Of a stretch of 64,000 nucleotides of DNA, positions 1-8,512 are shown piece by piece. The notes beneath the pieces were generated by a model that saw only the letters and a list, made by a program, of their open reading frames with translations, was not told the DNA's origin and did not search any database. The position numbers and the translations under genes are program-made. This DNA is from DASUTB01 sp036374835 (lineage in GTDB: Bacteria > Actinomycetota > Actinomycetes > Jiangellales > Jiangellaceae). The stretch spans positions 1 to 64,000 of the forward strand of contig DASUTB010000106.1 in NCBI GenBank assembly GCA_036374835.1, given 5' to 3'. Positions within the stretch are counted from its first letter, which is position 1, and every line of letters starts with the position of its first letter.

Positions 1-26
1 CAGCGGAGCCGTGCGGAGGTGGCACG

Positions 27-1271
27 GTGATTCTGTCGCTGCAGTACCAGCGCTCCCCTGCCCGCTACATCGCGTCGCGGGCGGTCACGTCCACGAAAGC
101 GGGTGGCCGGCTGTCCGGCATGGTGGCCGGCAACATATCGCCACTACGGCTGGTCAACCTCACCGAGCCGGATCTGCCCGGGGACGGCTGGACTCGTGTC
201 ACGCCCGTGTTGGCCGGTATCTGCGGCTCCGACCTGTCGCTGCTCGCCGGGCAATCGTCGGCATATCTGTCGCCGGTCACGTCGATGCCGTTCGTGCCGG
301 GACACGAGGTCGTCGGATCGACCGTTGATGACCTGCCAGGGCTGCCCGCCGGGTCACGGGTGGTCTTGGACCCGGTGCTGTCCTGCGCCGCTCGCGGTAC
401 GACACCGTGCCGCTGGTGCGAAGCCGGCCGGCAGAGCCGGTGCGACCACGTGACGACCGGGCGGCTCGCCGCCGGGCTCCAGACCGGATTCTGCGCCGAG
501 ACGGGTGGCGGCTGGAGCCGCCAGCTCGTCGCGCACCAAAGCCAACTGCACACCGTCCCGGACGATCTGCCCGACGAACGGGCTGTGCTCGTTGAACCGC
601 TGGCGTGCGCCGTGCATTCGGTCCGGCGGGTGACGATCCCGAAGGACGCTTCGGTGGCGGTCATCGGCGCCGGAACGGTCGGGCTGATGACACTGCTGGC
701 GCTGCGCGAGCTGCACCCGTCGAACCCGGTGCACGTGGTGGCCAAGCACCACCACCAGCAGGACCGGGCGCGAGCGCTCGGGGCGGCGTCGGTCCACGAG
801 CCCGGGCGCGCGACCCGCGCGCTGCGCCGCACGACCGGCGCGCGGATGCACACGCCCGAGCGCGGCAGCGAGTTCCTGCTCGGCGGTGTGGACATCGTAT
901 TCGAATGCACCGGCGGCTCCCGCGGGCTCGACACCGCGCTGCGGCTGACCCGCGCCGGCGGGACGGTCGTCATGTCCGGCATGCCGTCCGGCACCGTCGA
1001 CCTGACACCGATATGGTTCCGCGAACTCACCCTGGTGGGCGCCTACGCCAGCTCTTCCGTGATCACCGGCACTTCTCACACGCCTGATGTGAAAAGTGCC
1101 GATGATCATGGGGACTTCGCTACTGCGCTCAGCGTAATCGGATCTGCGCCGGTCGACGACTGGGTCGAGCCGCCGTACCCGCTGCGCCGCTGGCGCGAGG
1201 CGCTCTCCCACGCAACAGACGCGGGCAAGCTCGGCAGTGTCAAGATCGCCTTCGCGCCCGGGCGCGACTGA
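27..1271 (+). CDS. Zinc-dependent medium-chain alcohol dehydrogenase carrying an in-frame palindromic insert
   Basis: Predicted NAD(P)-dependent zinc alcohol dehydrogenase, 414 residues. The GTG start has a GGAGG site about 7 bases upstream. Visible motifs are the catalytic-zinc region (C66, H93, E94), a structural-zinc set of four cysteines (C120, C128, C131, C139) and a Rossmann GAGTVG at 214-219. It is followed 13 bases later by the LarA-like gene and then by an acyltransferase, so the three probably form one operon; the substrate is unknown. Residues about 345-361 are encoded by a 47-base palindrome that also occurs outside genes elsewhere in the window. The insert lies after the strand ending in GAYA, in the C-terminal catalytic domain, and keeps the frame open. 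Whether the enzyme still works cannot be judged from sequence. Confidence 0.85.
   Translation: MILSLQYQRSPARYIASRAVTSTKAGGRLSGMVAGNISPLRLVNLTEPDLPGDGWTRVTPVLAGICGSDLSLLAGQSSAYLSPVTSMPFVPGHEVVGSTVDDLPGLPAGSRVVLDPVLSCAARGTTPCRWCEAGRQSRCDHVTTGRLAAGLQTGFCAETGGGWSRQLVAHQSQLHTVPDDLPDERAVLVEPLACAVHSVRRVTIPKDASVAVIGAGTVGLMTLLALRELHPSNPVHVVAKHHHQQDRARALGAASVHEPGRATRALRRTTGARMHTPERGSEFLLGGVDIVFECTGGSRGLDTALRLTRAGGTVVMSGMPSGTVDLTPIWFRELTLVGAYASSSVITGTSHTPDVKSADDHGDFATALSVIGSAPVDDWVEPPYPLRRWREALSHATDAGKLGSVKIAFAPGRD
1061..1107. repeat. Palindromic element family A, copy 1, inside a coding region
   Basis: Two 20-base arms separated by 7 bases. The left arm is GATCACCGGCACTTCTCACA; the right arm is its complement with two mismatches. 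Family mates at 27565-27611 and 48286-48332 have the same 20-7-20 layout. The right flank continues ATGGGG, as in the 48.3 kb copy. It is translated in frame within the alcohol dehydrogenase. Confidence 0.9.
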
Positions 1272-1284
1272 CTGGAGGGAAGAG

Positions 1285-2865
1285 ATGAGCAGACCAGGTT
1301 TCGTCCTGTCGGTCGACGAACGCACACCGCCGCTCCTCATGCACGAGGGCGAAGGCTTCCGGCTGGAGCGGCTACCGCTGGGCACCAACGTCGTCTACCC
1401 GCCGGACTCGCTGCCCGGCATCCGCAATGTGGACGCGGCGATCCACCATGCGATACACAACCCGATCGGCATCGAGCCGCTGCCCGAACTGCTCAAGCCC
1501 GGCATGCGGCTGACGATCGTGTTCGACGACCTGTCGCTGCCACTGCCGCCGATGCAGACGCCGGACGTGCGCCAGCGGATCATCGAGCAGGTGCTCGAAC
1601 TCGCGGCGCGGGCGGGCGTGGACGACGTCGAGCTGATCGCGGCGAACTCGCTGCACCGGCGGATGACGCCGGCCGAGCTCAAGCGGACCGTCGGCGAGCG
1701 GGTGTTCCGGTCGTTCTACCCGGATCAGTTGCGCAACCACGACGCCGAGGATCGCGACGACCTTGTCGAACTGGGCAAGACCAAGCACGGCGAGGTCGTC
1801 GAACTCAACCGGCGCGCGATGGAGTCCGACCTCGTCGTCTACGTCAACATCACGCTGACCGCGATGAGCGGCGGGCCCAAGTCGGTGTCGGTCGGGCTGG
1901 CGAGCTACCGCAGCCTGCGGCACCACCACAATGTGCACACCCTGCGGCACTCGCGCTCGTTCAACGACCCGCCGAACTCGGCCATGCACCACTCGTACGA
2001 GCGCATGAAGGATCTGATCGGCGAGCACGTCCCGGTATTCCAGATCGAGACGACGTTGAACAACGACACGTTCCCCACGTCCATGGGTTTTCTCAACAAG
2101 CGGGAGTGGGAGTGGAACCTGCGCGACCAGGCGTCGTACCTCGCGGTCAAGCGGGGTAACGATCTGCTCCCGGCCAAGCCGCGGCGCAAAATCTGGCAGT
2201 CGACGGCCGCACCCTACGGTGTCACCGGGGTGAACGCCGGCGTCCCATCTCAGGTGCACCCGATCACGCTGGACAACGTGCACCGCCAGCAGCTGACCGA
2301 GGTGCCGGGCGGGCAGGCGGACATCGCGATCTTCGGATTGCCCTACATCTGCCCGTACAACGTCAACTCGATCATGAACCCGATCTTGGTCATGTCGCTC
2401 GGGCTCGGCTACTTTTTCAACCTCTACCGCAGCAAGCCGATCGTGCGCGAAGGCGGGACGGCGATCTTCTACCACCCGGTACCGCACGATTTCCACCCGG
2501 TGCACCACCCGAGCTACATCGACTTCTTCGACGAGGTCCTCACCCAGTCCACCGACCCGGCGGTGTTGGAAACCAAGTACGAGGAGCAGTTCGCGACCGA
2601 TCCGTGGTACATCCAGCTGTACCGCAAGAGCTACGCCTACCACGGTGTGCACCCCTTCTACATGTGGTACTGGGGCGCGCACGCACTCGAGCATCTCGGC
2701 GACGTCATCTTCGTCGGCGGCAACCGGCGCACGACGGGTCGGATGGGCTTCCGGGCGGCGTCCACGTTGTCCGATGCGTTGGAAATCGCCTCGCAGACGG
2801 TGGGACGGTCGCCGTCCATCACGTATCTGCACGCGCCGCCACTGGTCATGGCGGACGTGCGCTAG
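1285..2865 (+). CDS. LarA-like (DUF2088, lactate racemase N-terminal domain) protein
   Basis: A 526-residue protein of the nickel-pincer lactate racemase (LarA) superfamily. The ATG at 1285 has GGAGGGA 5 bases upstream and is preferred to an earlier in-frame ATG that would overlap the dehydrogenase. Family marks are an acidic DD motif at 81-82, SLHRRMTP around H124, a second HD at 152-153, SGGPK ending at K199, and an HHH cluster at 213-215. By alignment from memory to L. plantarum LarA, K199 matches the cofactor-bearing lysine (K184) and H215 the nickel-binding H200, but the second catalytic histidine (H174) is replaced by Ile189. It is therefore probably a racemase or epimerase relative with altered chemistry, or not a racemase. 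The operon partners, a zinc dehydrogenase and a lysophospholipid-type acyltransferase, hint at a lipid or hydroxy-acid pathway; that is inference. Confidence 0.75.
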   Translation: MSRPGFVLSVDERTPPLLMHEGEGFRLERLPLGTNVVYPPDSLPGIRNVDAAIHHAIHNPIGIEPLPELLKPGMRLTIVFDDLSLPLPPMQTPDVRQRIIEQVLELAARAGVDDVELIAANSLHRRMTPAELKRTVGERVFRSFYPDQLRNHDAEDRDDLVELGKTKHGEVVELNRRAMESDLVVYVNITLTAMSGGPKSVSVGLASYRSLRHHHNVHTLRHSRSFNDPPNSAMHHSYERMKDLIGEHVPVFQIETTLNNDTFPTSMGFLNKREWEWNLRDQASYLAVKRGNDLLPAKPRRKIWQSTAAPYGVTGVNAGVPSQVHPITLDNVHRQQLTEVPGGQADIAIFGLPYICPYNVNSIMNPILVMSLGLGYFFNLYRSKPIVREGGTAIFYHPVPHDFHPVHHPSYIDFFDEVLTQSTDPAVLETKYEEQFATDPWYIQLYRKSYAYHGVHPFYMWYWGAHALEHLGDVIFVGGNRRTTGRMGFRAASTLSDALEIASQTVGRSPSITYLHAPPLVMADVR

Positions 2866-2874
2866 GAGCCGACG

Positions 2875-3810
2875 ATGGGCATTCGCAACGAGATCCAGTT
2901 GCTGCGGCACGGCCGGGACTGGCGGGGACGCTCCACCGTCCCGCGATCGGCCGACCCGTACATCGTCGACGAGGACGAGCGCGTCTTCCCGACCGCTTGG
3001 GCCCGCACGAAGGCCGGCATCGCCGCCCGCACGGTGCTGCAGCGCGGCCTGCTCAAGCCGGTGGCGTGGAGCCAGACCCGGCCGGTCGTCACCGGACTGG
3101 AGTATCTGGAGAACCTCGAGGGCCCGGTCGTGTTCGTCGCGAACCACTCGTCGCACCTGGACACGCCGCTGATCGTGTGTGCGCTGCCGCGCAGGCTATC
3201 GAACCGACTTGCGGTCGGCGCCGCTGCGGACTACTTCTTCGACGCGCGCTGGCGGGCCATCACGTCCGCCTTGTTCCTCAACACGTTCCCGGTCGAGCGG
3301 CACGGCAACCGCCGGCTTCGGTCGCAGGCAATCGATCTGCTGGACGAGGGCTGGAGCCTGCTGCTGTTCCCGGAGGGCACCCGCTCCGAGGACGGCTGGA
3401 TGAGCGCGTTCAAGGCCGGTACCGCACAGCTGTGCGTGTCGAAGGGCGTTCCGGTGGTGCCGGTCGCTCTGCGCGGCGCGTACGCGGCGATGCCCCGCGG
3501 CCGGAACTGGCCGGTGCCCGGTAGGCCGAAGGTGGCGGTCCGGTTCGGCCGGCCGCTCCTGCCGGTCGAGGGCGAGGGATTCCGCGAGTTGCGCGACCGG
3601 ATGATGCGCACCGTGGCCCGGCTCGGCGCGGAGGAGGACATGGGCTGGTACGGCGCACTCCGCGCCGAGGCCGAGAACCACCTGCCGGTGCCGTCGCGCC
3701 GTTCGGACGTCGCCGTGCCGGGCGTCCCGCCCGCGTCGTCGTGGCGCCGCATCTGGGAGTCCACGCGACCGCTGAAAGACGACCGCCGCCGCCGCGTCTG
3801 GACCTGGTAA
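2875..3810 (+). CDS. PlsC-type 1-acyl-glycerol-3-phosphate acyltransferase family protein
   Basis: Predicted membrane-associated acyltransferase of 311 residues that moves an acyl chain from acyl-CoA or acyl-ACP to a glycerolipid or related acceptor. It has the two diagnostic motifs: the catalytic NHSSHLD at 90-96 and FPEGTR at 165-170, the phosphate-binding motif. The ATG follows the LarA-like stop by 9 bases with an AGGAG site overlapping that stop region, so it is translated from the same message. The acceptor is not known, and the unusual partners suggest it may not be the housekeeping enzyme. Confidence 0.88.
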   Translation: MGIRNEIQLLRHGRDWRGRSTVPRSADPYIVDEDERVFPTAWARTKAGIAARTVLQRGLLKPVAWSQTRPVVTGLEYLENLEGPVVFVANHSSHLDTPLIVCALPRRLSNRLAVGAAADYFFDARWRAITSALFLNTFPVERHGNRRLRSQAIDLLDEGWSLLLFPEGTRSEDGWMSAFKAGTAQLCVSKGVPVVPVALRGAYAAMPRGRNWPVPGRPKVAVRFGRPLLPVEGEGFRELRDRMMRTVARLGAEEDMGWYGALRAEAENHLPVPSRRSDVAVPGVPPASSWRRIWESTRPLKDDRRRRVWTW

Positions 3811-3822
3811 TCCTCGTCGTTC

Positions 3823-3900
3823 GATCACGTTCACCACCCGCAGCCACATCACACCACCCGTGCATGCATGGTCTGATGTCGCCAAGCCTGGTGGCGTACG
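3823..3900. repeat. Palindromic element family E, copy 1
   Basis: Imperfect palindrome between convergent genes. The left end reads GATCACGTTCACCA, the right side carries CCAAGCCTGGTGG, and the centre is GTGCATGCA. A related element lies at 62382-62460 between rplO and secY. It ends exactly where the minus-strand pseudogene stop begins. Confidence 0.7.
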
Positions 3901-4805
3901 TCAGCGGTCGAAGTGACGCCCGACCTCGGAGGCCCATTGGCGGCCCAACTCGGAGGCATGCTCCGCGAGCCAATCCGAGAAGACGGTCTGCCCCGTGGCC
4001 GGGCCGTCCGTGGTGGTGAGTTCGGCCATCAGGCCGGTGACCTCGTCTCGCGTGAGCAGCACATCACCCTGTAGTCGTCCGATGACGCGGGCAAGTGGCG
4101 TGATCAAGTCGGGCGGCAGGTGGACCAGCCACGCGCGAGCACCGACCGCGTCGCGCACGGCCCGCACCCAATCGTTGAACGTGAAGACCTCCGCCCCGAC
4201 CGCGTCGGTGACGTCATTGCCTTCCCCCTCCGCGGCGGCCACGCAGAGCCCGGCGACGTCGTCGACGTGGACCGGCCGGATGCGATACTCCCCCGAGCCC
4301 GGTACACCGAAGACCGGGAACCGCCGCAGCACCCAGGCCAGGTTGTTGACCAAGATGTCGCCGCGGCCGTACACCACGGTGGGACGGATGACCGAATGGG
4401 GCACACCGGCGGCGGCGAGTCCCTGCTCGACCTGCGCCTTGCCCTCGTAGTACGGCAGTTCCGGCGCATCATCGACCTTCGCGATGCTGACATGGATGAT
4501 CCGCCGCACGCCCGCCTCACGAGCTGCGTCGAAGAGGGCCCGAGTACGCGGCTCCCTTGTGCTCGAACCGGACCCAGTACGTGTTGTAGAAGGTGGTCAC
4601 ACCCGCCATCGCCTGCACGAGACGCTCGGGCTGGTCAAAAGGTGTACGGCATCGCCTCGACCCGGCCTTCGAACGGATCCGAACGATCCGGGTGGCCCGT
4701 CAGGGTCCGCGCCTGCCGCCCCACGTCCAGCAACCTGCGCGCGATGACCCGTCCGGTATAGCTGAACGCGCCGGTCACGAGGTCAAGCCCAGTGTCGTCG
4801 GCCAT
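3901..4805 (-). pseudogene. NAD(P)-binding atypical SDR / NmrA-type protein, two frameshifts
   Basis: The minus strand encodes an atypical short-chain dehydrogenase-like protein from an ATG at 4805 (Rossmann start VTGAFSYTGR) to a TGA at 3901, but the frame breaks twice. One extra base lies in the AAAA run at about 4637-4640 and one in the GGGCCC run at about 4536-4542. Removing one base at each restores a continuous protein of about 300 residues containing YYEGKAQVE, a YxxxK-like motif, and an SVIRPTVVYG segment. Only the last 202 residues are in one open frame. Both lesions are in homopolymer-like runs, so sequencing error is an alternative to true decay. Confidence 0.75.
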
Positions 4806-5112
4806 CAACTCAACTCTACGGCCGACCTGCCAATTGCGTGCTGGACGTCTTGAGAACTCCGCTCGAAGAATCTCTGTCTCAAAGTCTCGACGGCTCCGGC
4901 ATTCGGTGGCTTACTGAGAGGTGAGCCGAATCTCCAGTCGGTGGCACGCCGAGCACGCTGCGGGGCATTGAGCTGCGGCCGGTGCTGCCGGGCCCGGCGT
5001 CGTGCCGGTTGGCACAGTAGCCAAGCCGCAAGGGGGGTGGTCGATTGCGAGCTGTGCGAATCATCAGATCCACGACTCATCCAAGCCGCTATCCGAACAA
5101 GGAGGTACGGAA
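4806..5112. other. Intergenic region, no gene recognised
   Basis: About 300 bases between the divergent SDR pseudogene and the secreted propeller gene. Small open frames here show no family resemblance. It presumably holds both promoters, but I do not see a convincing -35/-10 pair. The only clear signal is AAGGAGG at 5099-5105 before the next start. Confidence 0.6.
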
Positions 5113-6669
5113 ATGCGACGAAACATGCTGATTGCAGCCGGCTGCTCACTCCTCGTGCTGAGCACGGGTACCGCAGCTGCAGGGCCGTACACGCCGGACC
5201 CGGAGACCCAGGTGTCCGGCACCAGCCCGTTCGACCCGGGCTGTGGGCTGACCCCGAACGGTGGAACGCTGTTCGTGAACAGCGAGGTCGAGCCCTGGGT
5301 CGACGTCAGCCCGGTCGACTCGGACATCGTCGCGGGTATTTGGCAACAAGATCGCTGGAGCAATGGTGGATCGCGTGGAAACGTAGCCGCGATCAGCTTC
5401 GACGCCGGCGGGTCCTGGGATCTGCTCACCTTCCCAGGCGTGACCGAGTGCACCGGGGGTGACTTCGACCGGGCGTCCGACCCGTGGCTGAGCTTCTCGC
5501 CGAACGGCGACCTACACGTCATGCATCTCGTGCTCGACATCGCGTCGCCCCCAGGGCGACCGGGAGGATTCGGCGACAACGGAATGATGATGCAGAAGAT
5601 CCCGGCCGCCGCATTCGGCGACGGCGTGGTCGAAGAGTCCGAGGTCACTGACCCGATCCTCATCGCGTTCGACGACAAGGGGAATCTCCACGACAAGAAC
5701 TCCATGACCGCCGACCCGTTCGACTCCGACTTCGCGTACGCGGTGTGGGACTTCCTCGACATACCGACCGGGGCACTGATCAACCCGGACCGTGGCGTCT
5801 TCGGCGGCGGCCTTGGCTTCAAGGGGGCCGCATTGTTCTCGCGAACGACCGACGGCGGACAGACGTGGTCCGAGCCGGAGGTGCTGTACAACCCCGGTGG
5901 CGTCAACCAGACGATCGGCAACCAGATCGTCGTCGACGACCAGGGCGTGCTGTTCGACTTCTTCAACGAGATCCTGAACTTCCGCAACGACGACCGTGGG
6001 AGCCAGTTCGACTTCAACCTGTCGTTGAAGTTCTCGCCGGACCGCGGCGAGACCTGGCTGCCGCACGGTCGGCCGATCCGAGCTCAGGAGATCCAGTCAC
6101 TGGGTGTCCAGATACCCGCCGGTGACGACAACGCCGGCGCTCCGGTGCGCGCCGCCGCCGTGCTCTTCGACGTCGCCGTTGACCCGGCGAACGGAAACCT
6201 GTACGCCGTATGGCAGGACGGCCGGTTCAGCGGCTTCGCCCATGACAGCGTGGCGTTCACGATGTCGACGGACGCGGGCGCAACCTGGTCGACACCGATC
6301 CAGGTCAACCAGACGCCCGATACCGTGCCGGTCGACAACCGGCAGGCGCACACGCCCCAGGTGCATGTCGCCGACGACGGCACCGTCGGCGTGAGCTACT
6401 ACGATTTCCGCAACAACGCTGCCGGTGGCGGCACGGACACCGACCTGTGGCTGGCCCACTGCCACAGCGCGTGCTCGGATCCGTCGAGCTGGACCGACGA
6501 GTCGCATGTGGCCGGCTCGTTCGACATCCAGCAGGCGCCGTTCGCGGGAGGATTCTTCCTCGGCGACTACGTCGGCCTGGACAACATGGGGGACGCCTTC
6601 ACGCCGTTCTTCACGCAGACCACCGCGATCGACCCGGCGAACCAGTACTACACGACCGTCTCGCCGTAG
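5113..6669 (+). CDS. Secreted sialidase-like beta-propeller protein with Asp-box repeats
   Basis: A 518-residue exported protein. A start at 5113 with AAGGAGG 7 bases upstream gives a classic signal peptide (RRNMLIAAGCSLLVLSTGTAAA). Four Asp-boxes of the S/T-x-D-x-G-x-T/S-W type are visible at about residues 95 (SFDAGGSW), 245 (TTDGGQTW), 308 (SPDRGETW) and 385 (STDAGATW), typical of six-bladed sialidase/BNR propellers. No sortase signal or transmembrane tail follows, so it is probably released. I cannot identify the sialidase arginine triad with confidence, so it may bind or hydrolyse another extracellular substrate. Confidence 0.8.
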   Translation: MRRNMLIAAGCSLLVLSTGTAAAGPYTPDPETQVSGTSPFDPGCGLTPNGGTLFVNSEVEPWVDVSPVDSDIVAGIWQQDRWSNGGSRGNVAAISFDAGGSWDLLTFPGVTECTGGDFDRASDPWLSFSPNGDLHVMHLVLDIASPPGRPGGFGDNGMMMQKIPAAAFGDGVVEESEVTDPILIAFDDKGNLHDKNSMTADPFDSDFAYAVWDFLDIPTGALINPDRGVFGGGLGFKGAALFSRTTDGGQTWSEPEVLYNPGGVNQTIGNQIVVDDQGVLFDFFNEILNFRNDDRGSQFDFNLSLKFSPDRGETWLPHGRPIRAQEIQSLGVQIPAGDDNAGAPVRAAAVLFDVAVDPANGNLYAVWQDGRFSGFAHDSVAFTMSTDAGATWSTPIQVNQTPDTVPVDNRQAHTPQVHVADDGTVGVSYYDFRNNAAGGGTDTDLWLAHCHSACSDPSSWTDESHVAGSFDIQQAPFAGGFFLGDYVGLDNMGDAFTPFFTQTTAIDPANQYYTTVSP

Positions 6670-6688
6670 CAGCACCACGGAACACGTC

Positions 6689-6747
6689 ATCGACGGTGCG
6701 ACCGGTGATGACACGTCGGCGTGTCATCACCGGTCGCCCATCGTCGA
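6689..6747. repeat. Strong inverted repeat downstream of the propeller gene
   Basis: Arms of about 27 bases built around GACCGGTGATGACACG and its complement, with a 4-base loop TCGG. The right end finishes in GATC. It lies between two gene ends and could act as a bidirectional terminator, but there is no T tract. It resembles the other GATC-bounded palindromes in form, though not in sequence. Confidence 0.75.
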
Positions 6748-6750
6748 TCT

Positions 6751-7128
6751 TCACTTGAGCTGGGCGACCACCTGACCGCCATCCGGGTAGAGGCGGACGC
6801 CACTGGATTCCCCGTCGAGCAGGACGCTCCACCCCGGCGCGGCGCCGTCGACGAGCCTGGCGGTCAGGACGTCGCCGTCCCGGGACACCGAGAACGTCGC
6901 GGCCGGTGATCCGTCCAGAGCTGGAACGGTCACGGCCACGCCCGCACCCGGCTCCAGCCCGTACACATGAAGGGTGACCCCGTCGGCGAACTCATAGTCG
7001 GGCCGGTCTTCGACAGCACCGAGCGGCACGACGGATCCTGGGCGCACGAGAAGCGGCAGGCTGTCGAAGCCGTGCTGCTCGCGCAGCCAGGCCGGTCCCT
7101 CCACCACGGAACCGGTGAGCTTGGACAC
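6751..7128 (-). pseudogene. C-terminal remnant of a GH31 alpha-xylosidase/alpha-glucosidase
   Basis: About 125 residues matching the C-terminal beta domains of GH31 enzymes: the stretch SLPLLVRPGSVVPLGA followed by ADGVTLHVYGL is typical of alpha-xylosidases such as YicI. The catalytic (beta/alpha)8 barrel, some 600 residues, is absent. The reading frame runs directly out of a truncated sugar-binding protein gene at about 7128, so a deletion has joined the two. No start signal is convincing; treat it as a fragment. Confidence 0.85.
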
Positions 7129-8382
7129 CGGCGACCAGCGTGTCGTAGTAGCCGGGTGCCGGCCAGTCCGGGTAAAAGGCCAGGCCGTCGTTCTCGACCA
7201 CCGTGTTGAAGTTCTCGATCAGCTCCCGGCTGCGCTCGTCGGTGATCGCATCCGGGTCCGCCGCGACCGGGATGCCGCCGTTGTTGCCGAGCAGGTTCTG
7301 GATGTCCTCGCTCATCGTGATGTCGATGAAGTCGTAGGCCAGCTCCTTGTTCTCCGAACGCTCGGAGACCACCCAGAGGTTGCCGCTCGAGCCGAGGTAC
7401 AGGTCCGTGCCGGGGAACAGGAACGTGCCCCAGTCGAAGTCGATCTCGTCCACGAATCGGCCGAACCACCAGGTGCCGGAGATCAGGATCGGGTACTCAC
7501 CGCTGGTGAACGACACGCCCATGTCCTCGGCCGGGATGCCGGCGGCATCCGAGCTGATGTAGCCGGCGTCCAGCCACTCCACGAACTTCTCGGCGCCGGC
7601 GGTCATCTCCGGCCCGTGGAAGTCGACGTCACCCTCGTAGAGCTGGAAGACGTTGACGAACTCGCGGTCGGCGTTGGCCAGGGAGAGCTGGTACCAGATC
7701 TGCTGCGCCGGGTATTCGGCGCCGCCGACGGCCAGCGGTGTGATGCCCGCATCGACGAAGGTGTCCATGGCGGCCTCGAACTCCTCGAGTGTCGTCGGGA
7801 CCTCAACGCCGTGCTCGTCGAACATCTCCTGGTTGTAGTAGACGAGAACGAACTCCCCGTAGTTGGGTACGCCGTACCAGTTGCCGGAGCCCATGACGCC
7901 GTCCTCGTAGATGGCCGTCGTCTGCAGGCTCGAGCTGAGCATGTCGGGCCAGCCACGCTCCTCGGCCGGCTCGGAAAGATCGGCGAGCAGGCCCTGGCTG
8001 GACAGAGGCCTGCGGTGGCGTTGCCCTTGTTGTACTCCATGATGTCCGGGCCATCGGGCGAGTTCAGCACCATCTGGGCGGTGTCCTGGATCTGCTCGAA
8101 GCCCTTCTCCTCGAACTCGACCGTGACGCCCGGGTGGGTTTCCTCGAAGATCTCGATCGCCCGATCCCAGGCGATGCCCATCGCGCTGTTCGGACCTTCG
8201 TAGTGCCACAGCCTCAGCGTTCCGGTCTGTTCCTCGCCCTCGTCGTCCGCGGCGTCGCCGTCCGAGCCGCCTTGGGGCTCGTCGCTGCCGCCGTCGTCGT
8301 CGCCTCCACAGACGGCGATGAGCAGGAGGGGCAGTGTCAACAGGGCGGCGAGCCGCCGGGTTCCGTGTCGTGTCCTGACCAT
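7126..8382 (-). pseudogene. ABC sugar-binding lipoprotein, frameshifted and 3'-truncated
   Basis: Extracellular solute-binding protein family 1 gene. It starts at 8382 with AAGGAGG 9 bases upstream and has a lipoprotein signal ending LLIAVCGG followed by an acidic linker. One missing base at about 8003-8008 shifts the frame after GNATAGL; the downstream frame resumes with SSQGLLADLSEP and continues through WYGVPNYGEFVLVYYN and GTWWFGRFVDE to YYDTLVAGVQ. There it breaks into GH31 sequence about 20-25 residues short of a normal end. The permease genes that should follow are missing. It probably once delivered an oligosaccharide to the lost transporter. Confidence 0.85.
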
Positions 8383-8417
8383 GGCTACGTTGCCTCCTTC
8401 GATTCGTGCGTTGTCGA

Positions 8418-8512
8418 TTACCGCCGGGAAACGCGGCCCCGGTTCGGCGGCGGTCCGGAGCTGCCGCCGACGACCAGTTCGCACGGCAGCAGCACCTGTC
8501 TGGGTCCGGCAC
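8418..8512 (-). pseudogene. C-terminal tail of a LacI-family regulator
   Basis: The minus strand reads PRQVLLPCELVVGGSSGPPP and ends in TAA at 8418. The LLPxELVV-G-S-S/T pattern is the usual last strand and tail of LacI/PurR-type repressors. Everything upstream, including the helix-turn-helix, has been removed by a deletion that joins it to the GH3 remnant at about 8503-8513. Its place just before the sugar-binding lipoprotein gene fits the original local regulator. Confidence 0.75.

Noticed and set aside
1372..3156. Very long open frame on the minus strand opposite the LarA-like and acyltransferase genes
   Set aside because: It is the antisense shadow of two recognisable genes; its translation is Arg/Val/His-rich with no family resemblance. 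High GC makes such frames common.
4805..5149. Minus-strand frame of 114 codons upstream of the propeller gene
   Set aside because: No family resemblance, and it overlaps the signal-peptide start of the propeller gene and its ribosome-binding site.
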